NCBI RefSeq assembly: GCF_041296385.1
Contig: NC_091014.1
Location: 55,012,078-55,076,077 of the forward strand
Direction: 5' to 3'
Length of the DNA stretch: 64,000 nt
DNA from: Aphelocoma coerulescens
Lineage: Eukaryota; Chordata; Aves; Passeriformes; Corvidae
The notes under the pieces were generated by a model. It did no database searches and was not told the DNA's origin. It saw only the letters and a list, made by a program, of their open reading frames with translations. Both the position numbers and the translations under genes were made by a program. Positions 59,550-64,000 of this stretch are shown here, piece by piece (within the stretch, counting starts at the first letter, position 1; each line of letters starts with the position of its first letter).

Positions 59550-62299
59550 GTAAGGGTGGCGGGCGGGCCGGGCTCCGGCGGCTGTCCGCCCGGCTTTGTC
59601 TGGGCGGGGAGCGGGGCGCCCGGTGCGGAGCGGTGCGGGAGGGAGCCCCGCCGCGCCGGGCACCCGCGGTGGGAGCTTTGGGGAAGGGGCTTCTGCGGTC
59701 CCCCTGCCCGAAGCAACCTCGCAGTGCCCTCTAGAGAGAGCGGTGCGCGAGGGGCACGGGTGCCCCTGCTTCGAGTTAGGCTAAATCCGCCTTTGAACGG
59801 CCGATCCCGAAGGTGAACGTCTTGCCCGCCGCTTCTCCATCCGGCTGCCGGTCACCGCGGGGGCCGGGAAGCCCTTGTAGGTAGCTGTAGGCGTGGGGCT
59901 GCCCGTGTCTTCCCGGGGGGAAAGCGGCTGACGTTTCCTGAGGAGCGCGCCCAGCTGCCAGGGCCATCGCACATCCACCGCAAGGGGTTTTCGTCGGACA
60001 GTGCTCGCCTTTTAAGGCTACTGAATGCTTTTGGATTTTCAAATTTTTTTTTTTTTTTTTTTGGCATGGCATATGCAAGTCGCCACCGGAGGGAGCGGGC
60101 AGAGGGAGGGAGGAGTAGGAGATCGGCATCGTGGAGCTGGAATCCTTTGGAGTTAGGCATTATATAATGTCCCCGCAGTGCCTTGCAGAGCTGGAAACCT
60201 TTGGGGGATATTTCCAAAGGGGGTGGAGGGAAGGACTCTCAGAAGGAACTTTTCTTCAAATCTGGGTTTCACAAGTGCTTTTTTTCTGTAGAGCTTTGCA
60301 GGTCTACAGAGTAGATGCATACTGCCTTTTTGGCTTTCCTTAGCTCTGGCCGAGCCCCTCTTCACTAGCTGCTGCCGAGATCCTGCGTGTCCCACTGCGA
60401 GGGGCAGCTCTTTCGGTGGTGCCTAACTCAGAATGAATCTGCTGCGAGAAGTGACACCACTTTGACCCTTTCTCTCTCTCATCTTGCATTGATTTTCAGT
60501 GACTGAAAAATAGGTCTCTGTCCACTCTAAAGGTATCTTCCCGGGCTCCCAAGCCCCACCTTCTGCTTCTGCTATTTAGTCCCTTCTAGTACAGATTCCT
60601 TTTTATCTGGACCAAGGCTTTCTGTTTTGAGACAGAAGAGCTCTGCAGAAATCTCGTAGGGATTTCTGTACCTATATTTAGTTTAGCAAGTGATGCTTCA
60701 AAGCTGTGTCTCTGCAGTCAGGGTCCATTTCTGTTTTGCTCTGTGCTCTGAGTGTGCCTGGTCAGATGGAGGTGTGTGCCCCTAAGCTGTAGGTTGACGT
60801 GCACATTTTGGAGAGTTGTTCTGCACAGCCTTGTGTTGCAATGTGCTCTCAGCCACAGCTGTCATGCTCAGAGCCCGTGTATGTCTGTGCAGTGCAGAAA
60901 GGTGCCTGGGTCACCAGGACCAAGTGTGTGTAGTTTGTGCGTGTCTGGGACTGAGCACCCTGGAGCATGAGCCTGTTGGCTTGGGGATGTGCAGAGCTGG
61001 GAAGGATGGGATTCTACTGGAGCACTGGCTGAAATGGGAGGTTATAAACTCACTGAAAGGTTTGGGATATCCTAATAGACTCCAGGGAAATCTGTCTTCC
61101 ACAGAAACTGTTAATTTATTGACATGGGGAAGGAGGTATCAAGACTGTGCATTAGTAGTATTGTGTGACCTAGAATTGCGATTGTCTTAAGAGTATGTAC
61201 TATTTAGTATAGGTTTTCAGGACTTGCATTGTGTATTTACATGCTGAGATGCTGGAGAAGATGCATATTAAAAAAAACAGTAGGAGAGGAGAGCTCGGAC
61301 TGTGTGTTGGTTGGGGATCCAGATGAACCGTGGATAGCCCTTGTACGCAGAGTTGAGGAAGCCAGCACAGGTGAGTTCAGCTCTAGCAGAGTGCTGCCTT
61401 CTCTCAGGGGGAGCATTTGGCTGCTAGGCTGGTCCTTAGTAGTACTTCACTGCAGGTTTGGCCAAATGTGGGGCTGAAGGAGTGTGTCACATGAAAGACA
61501 ATATCCCCAGCCACGTTATTCTTACTTTGCAGTGTTGTTTGAAGCAGTGGAGTGCCATTACTTAAACCTGTGAACTTACTTCCTTGGGGCTCTGTCTCAT
61601 TTATGAAAAGTAAATATTGTTAGTATGTTAAGCTGGTAATTGCCCCTGAATGAATTCAGCATTGCTACAGTCGTGCTCCGTTTAGTTCAGTCTCCAGAAA
61701 ACATTGCCTACCTGGTCTGAGTTCTCTTGTATTTTAGGGAGCAAGCCTGCCTGTCTTCCTTGGAGATCTGAGAGATGAGCTTCTGTATAGGCATGACAAG
61801 CTGATAGAACAGAATAAATATGAGTGTGTGGAGTGACAATACTAGAAATAGCGATGGAAAGAAATGGGAGATGCTGGAAGGTAGAAACGTGCTTGAAAAA
61901 GAGGAAACAAAAATTGCTAATGAGAGTAAGAGCTCAGATTCATTAACAGAAAGTACCTTAGCCTTATCCCCCTTAATCCTAAATCAGTGAAAATGAGTGT
62001 TAAACGAGGCCCAGTACATTATGTACTAATTGCAGATAAAAGAGAGTGTCTTCTGTGGATGGGAATTATATGCTAAAAGGCTTTTTCTCTGTGTGGTGCA
62101 TGGTGAGGTTGCTGGCTTGCGTGGAGCACAAAGCCCTCCCTTTCTTGGACAGCCCAGTGCCTTGCTGGCGTTTTCCTCCAAATCTGTTTCCCATCAGGGC
62201 TGGGAGAGGGGGAAGGTGTCGAGCATCTCAGAGAGTGGGGAGGGAGCTGCTGCCTCCTTAAGGGGTCCTCCCAGCCCATGTGGCAGCCGGCAGTGCTGA

Positions 62300-62327
62300 G
62301 TGTGTGTATGTGTGTGTATGTGTGTGC
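62300..62327. repeat. (TGTGTGTA)n microsatellite
   Basis: Alternating TG with regularly spaced TATG interruptions between GCTGAG and CCTTTG. Confidence 0.85.
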
Positions 62328-62939
62328 CTTTGTAATGAATCCCCCCGCCATTGTCTGCTCCCCTCCCTGCTCTCGGCAATGGAACCTTTCACCTGGGCTG
62401 CTGCCCGCTGGCGGGCCTTCTTCCAAGATAGGAGGAGGAGGAGGAAGGGCTGCTTGTGGTAATTAAAACCAGACCTTGGAGAACTGCTATTTTCTGACCT
62501 CAGCACCCCATTTTCCTTCTTTCTCTGTCTTGAGTTCCCAGCTTTTGATGTGGGTGTAAGCAGGAACATCAGAAGGTCCGCTTTTGTGCAGCTGTAGGAT
62601 CACCAGTCTCCATTTTGTGGCACCATTTGAAGCATCTTTGCTGCCCTGCCTGCCAGCATGCCCCCTCTTGTCCCCCCCAGCACCCCTTGGAGGCTCCAGC
62701 CAGCGCCGTTTATCTTGGCACGTGTTTGACTTGCTACACTCTGCCCAGGGCTCAGGGAGGTGATGGCGTTTGTGGCTTTGAGACTAATTTATGTCCTTGT
62801 TAAAATGAACCAGCAAGCAGTCTCATTTTTTCCAGAGGTTTTCTTCCCTTTCCCTTCCCCCTTCTATAACCCTTTCCCTCCCAGACCCTGTGTGTAGATG
62901 TGAGACAACTTGTGCAGCCAAAAGTTGCTTGCTCAGTCA

Positions 62940-63055
62940 GTGATTTGTTTTTTTAAATTTAAAAACCCAACAATTGCAGTGCTCCTTAAATGGAGATCTT
63001 ATTTAAATCAGAGCAGCGGCTGACTCATTAAAGGCCGCTCTGTCTCCTTTCCATT
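62940..63055. promoter_or_regulatory. candidate conserved non-coding element
   Basis: Contains CCTTAAATGGAGATCTTATTT, AATCAGAGCAGC, GCTGACTCATTAAAGGCCGCTC. The TGACTCA is a perfect AP-1 site. The block is free of simple repeats. Without comparison this is only a candidate intronic enhancer. Confidence 0.25.
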
Positions 63056-64000
63056 CCTCTGCCTCATTCCCTTTCCCTGTCTTTCTCTACCTCCCGTTAC
63101 AGTAATGGTAAATGATAAAACAGATCTTTGTGTTCCATGTTGGGACCGTGCAGGGGTGTGTAGTTGGAGGGGGGAGACAGGAGATGGGGAACCCTGTCAC
63201 GACAGCCACCTTGTGCTAGCTAAAAATGTACAATGCATCCCATTATAGGAGACCATCCTCCTTTGTTTGAACTGTCTGCAAGGGAGACTGAGTCCCAGAA
63301 CAGCCTCCCCCCTCCAGTCCCCTTACGGCTGCTTTAGGTTCTATTCCCCTCCAGGCAAGCTGGATGCTGCAGGATTCCCCTGCTCCCTTAAAAGAAAGAA
63401 TTAAGAAAGAAAAGCTTTATCTGTGTGTGGTGGAAGGCCCCCTTTTTTCCTGCTGGACTTTTCTTAGGAGCTACCATTATTTCGCTGTCCCGTTTCCCTG
63501 CTTTGAGGGATTGCATGTCCCTTTCCTTTCAGGCCAGTTGTCCCTTCTTCTCCTTGCTTTGGTGTTACTCTAGTAAACTTGCATGAGCTGTCTGAAGGGG
63601 ATTGCTCTCTTCTCTGTCCATGGACTTCTGCTCTTCCCCTTTCTTTGCTGTTCAAGAAATGGGGCTTGTTTACGTGGTATCTGACTCAGTGCCTATACCT
63701 ATCCCCTAGTTTTTCATTCCCTTCTACTGTATGCCATGGGACTTCTCTTTAGTGCTGCAAATACCATGTCAGCATCAGAGGTTTGTGTGAGAGAAATCCT
63801 GTCCAGTCCCTTTTCCAGGAGACTATCCCCTGGGAATGCAAAGATTAATCTGCATCACGCTTTCCCTGATACTAGGACATAGTTGCTTGAGGTGGGGCTA
63901 TGGGTTGTCTCTGTAACTGTTGTTATACTTTGAGGTTTAACTGCTGGTTGAGAAGGACTTACTCTTAAGGGCCTAAAAATCAATGGGGCCTGTCAGAACC

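Larger units (their letters stand above)
58930..59830 (+). promoter_or_regulatory. RBFOX2: CpG island promoter of the short RBFOX2 isoform
   Basis: Dense CpG and GC-box-like strings (GGGGCGGGG, GGCGGGGCG, CCGCCGCCC) run from upstream of the first exon into the following intron. No TATA box is seen, consistent with a dispersed CpG-island start. An ATTAATTATC patch at about 59231-59240 breaks the GC-rich stretch. The island directly surrounds the recognised MEKKKMVTQ exon, so its promoter role is well supported. The start site is probably in the 59240-59430 part, but that is inference. A 236-codon frame ending at 59441 spans it and is treated as chance. Confidence 0.85.
59550..64000 (+). other. 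RBFOX2: RBFOX2 intron downstream of the short-isoform first exon
   Basis: It begins with the strong donor GTAAGG. The CpG island fades by about 59.83 kb, then come a T19 tract (60044-60062) and ordinary intron. A CTCF-like string occurs at 59724-59736 (GTGCCCTCTAGAG). The GNQEP exon expected next in RBFOX2 was not found up to 64000, so the intron runs past the right edge. Confidence 0.8.

Overview
The window is vertebrate nuclear DNA, almost certainly from a bird. It is intron-scale sequence with no long conserved reading frames. It carries CR1 LINE retrotransposons, one of them ending in the ATTCTGTG-type 3' octamer repeat typical of avian CR1. Two tiny exons on the + strand identify the locus as RBFOX2, an RNA-binding splicing regulator. 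One is a 51-nt internal exon at 10163-10213 encoding NEPLTSGYHGYPARDNQ. The other is an alternative first exon at 59523-59549 encoding MEKKKMVTQ, which ends at a CAG|gtaagg donor. Both stop in phase 0, as expected for alternative 5' ends spliced to the same downstream exon (known from RBFOX2 to begin GNQEP...). That exon and the RRM domain lie to the right of the window, and the distal first exon lies to the left.

Layout. 1-10162 is the end of the intron before the NEPL exon. 10214-59522 is a roughly 49-kb intron that also holds internal promoters. It contains a GC-rich patch with a 17-unit CGTGC pentanucleotide array (17.56-18.07 kb), an old CR1 copy (18.5-19.5 kb), an old antisense CR1 fragment (27.1-27.4 kb) and a CpG-rich segment (30.8-32.0 kb). 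The CpG-rich segment ends in a plausible but unproven third first exon (MMYLW|gtgagt). A younger antisense CR1 follows (37.4-38.2 kb), then a decayed but long CR1 with endonuclease, linker and RT remnants (49.7-51.9 kb). A strong CpG island (58.9-59.8 kb) surrounds the MEKKKMVTQ exon. The rest, 59550-64000, is intron shared by all the isoforms.

How the parts work together. The coding content is only the isoform-specific N-terminus of RBFOX2. Promoter choice decides whether the protein begins with the distal N-terminus plus the NEPL exon or with the short MEKKKMVTQ leader. The remaining interest is regulatory: a possible extra promoter, several segments that look like conserved non-coding elements, and simple repeats that may be unstable. 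I found no unrelated protein-coding gene, tRNA, rRNA or CRISPR array, and no obviously novel molecular system. Family assignments come from recognising peptide and nucleotide patterns, not from a database search.
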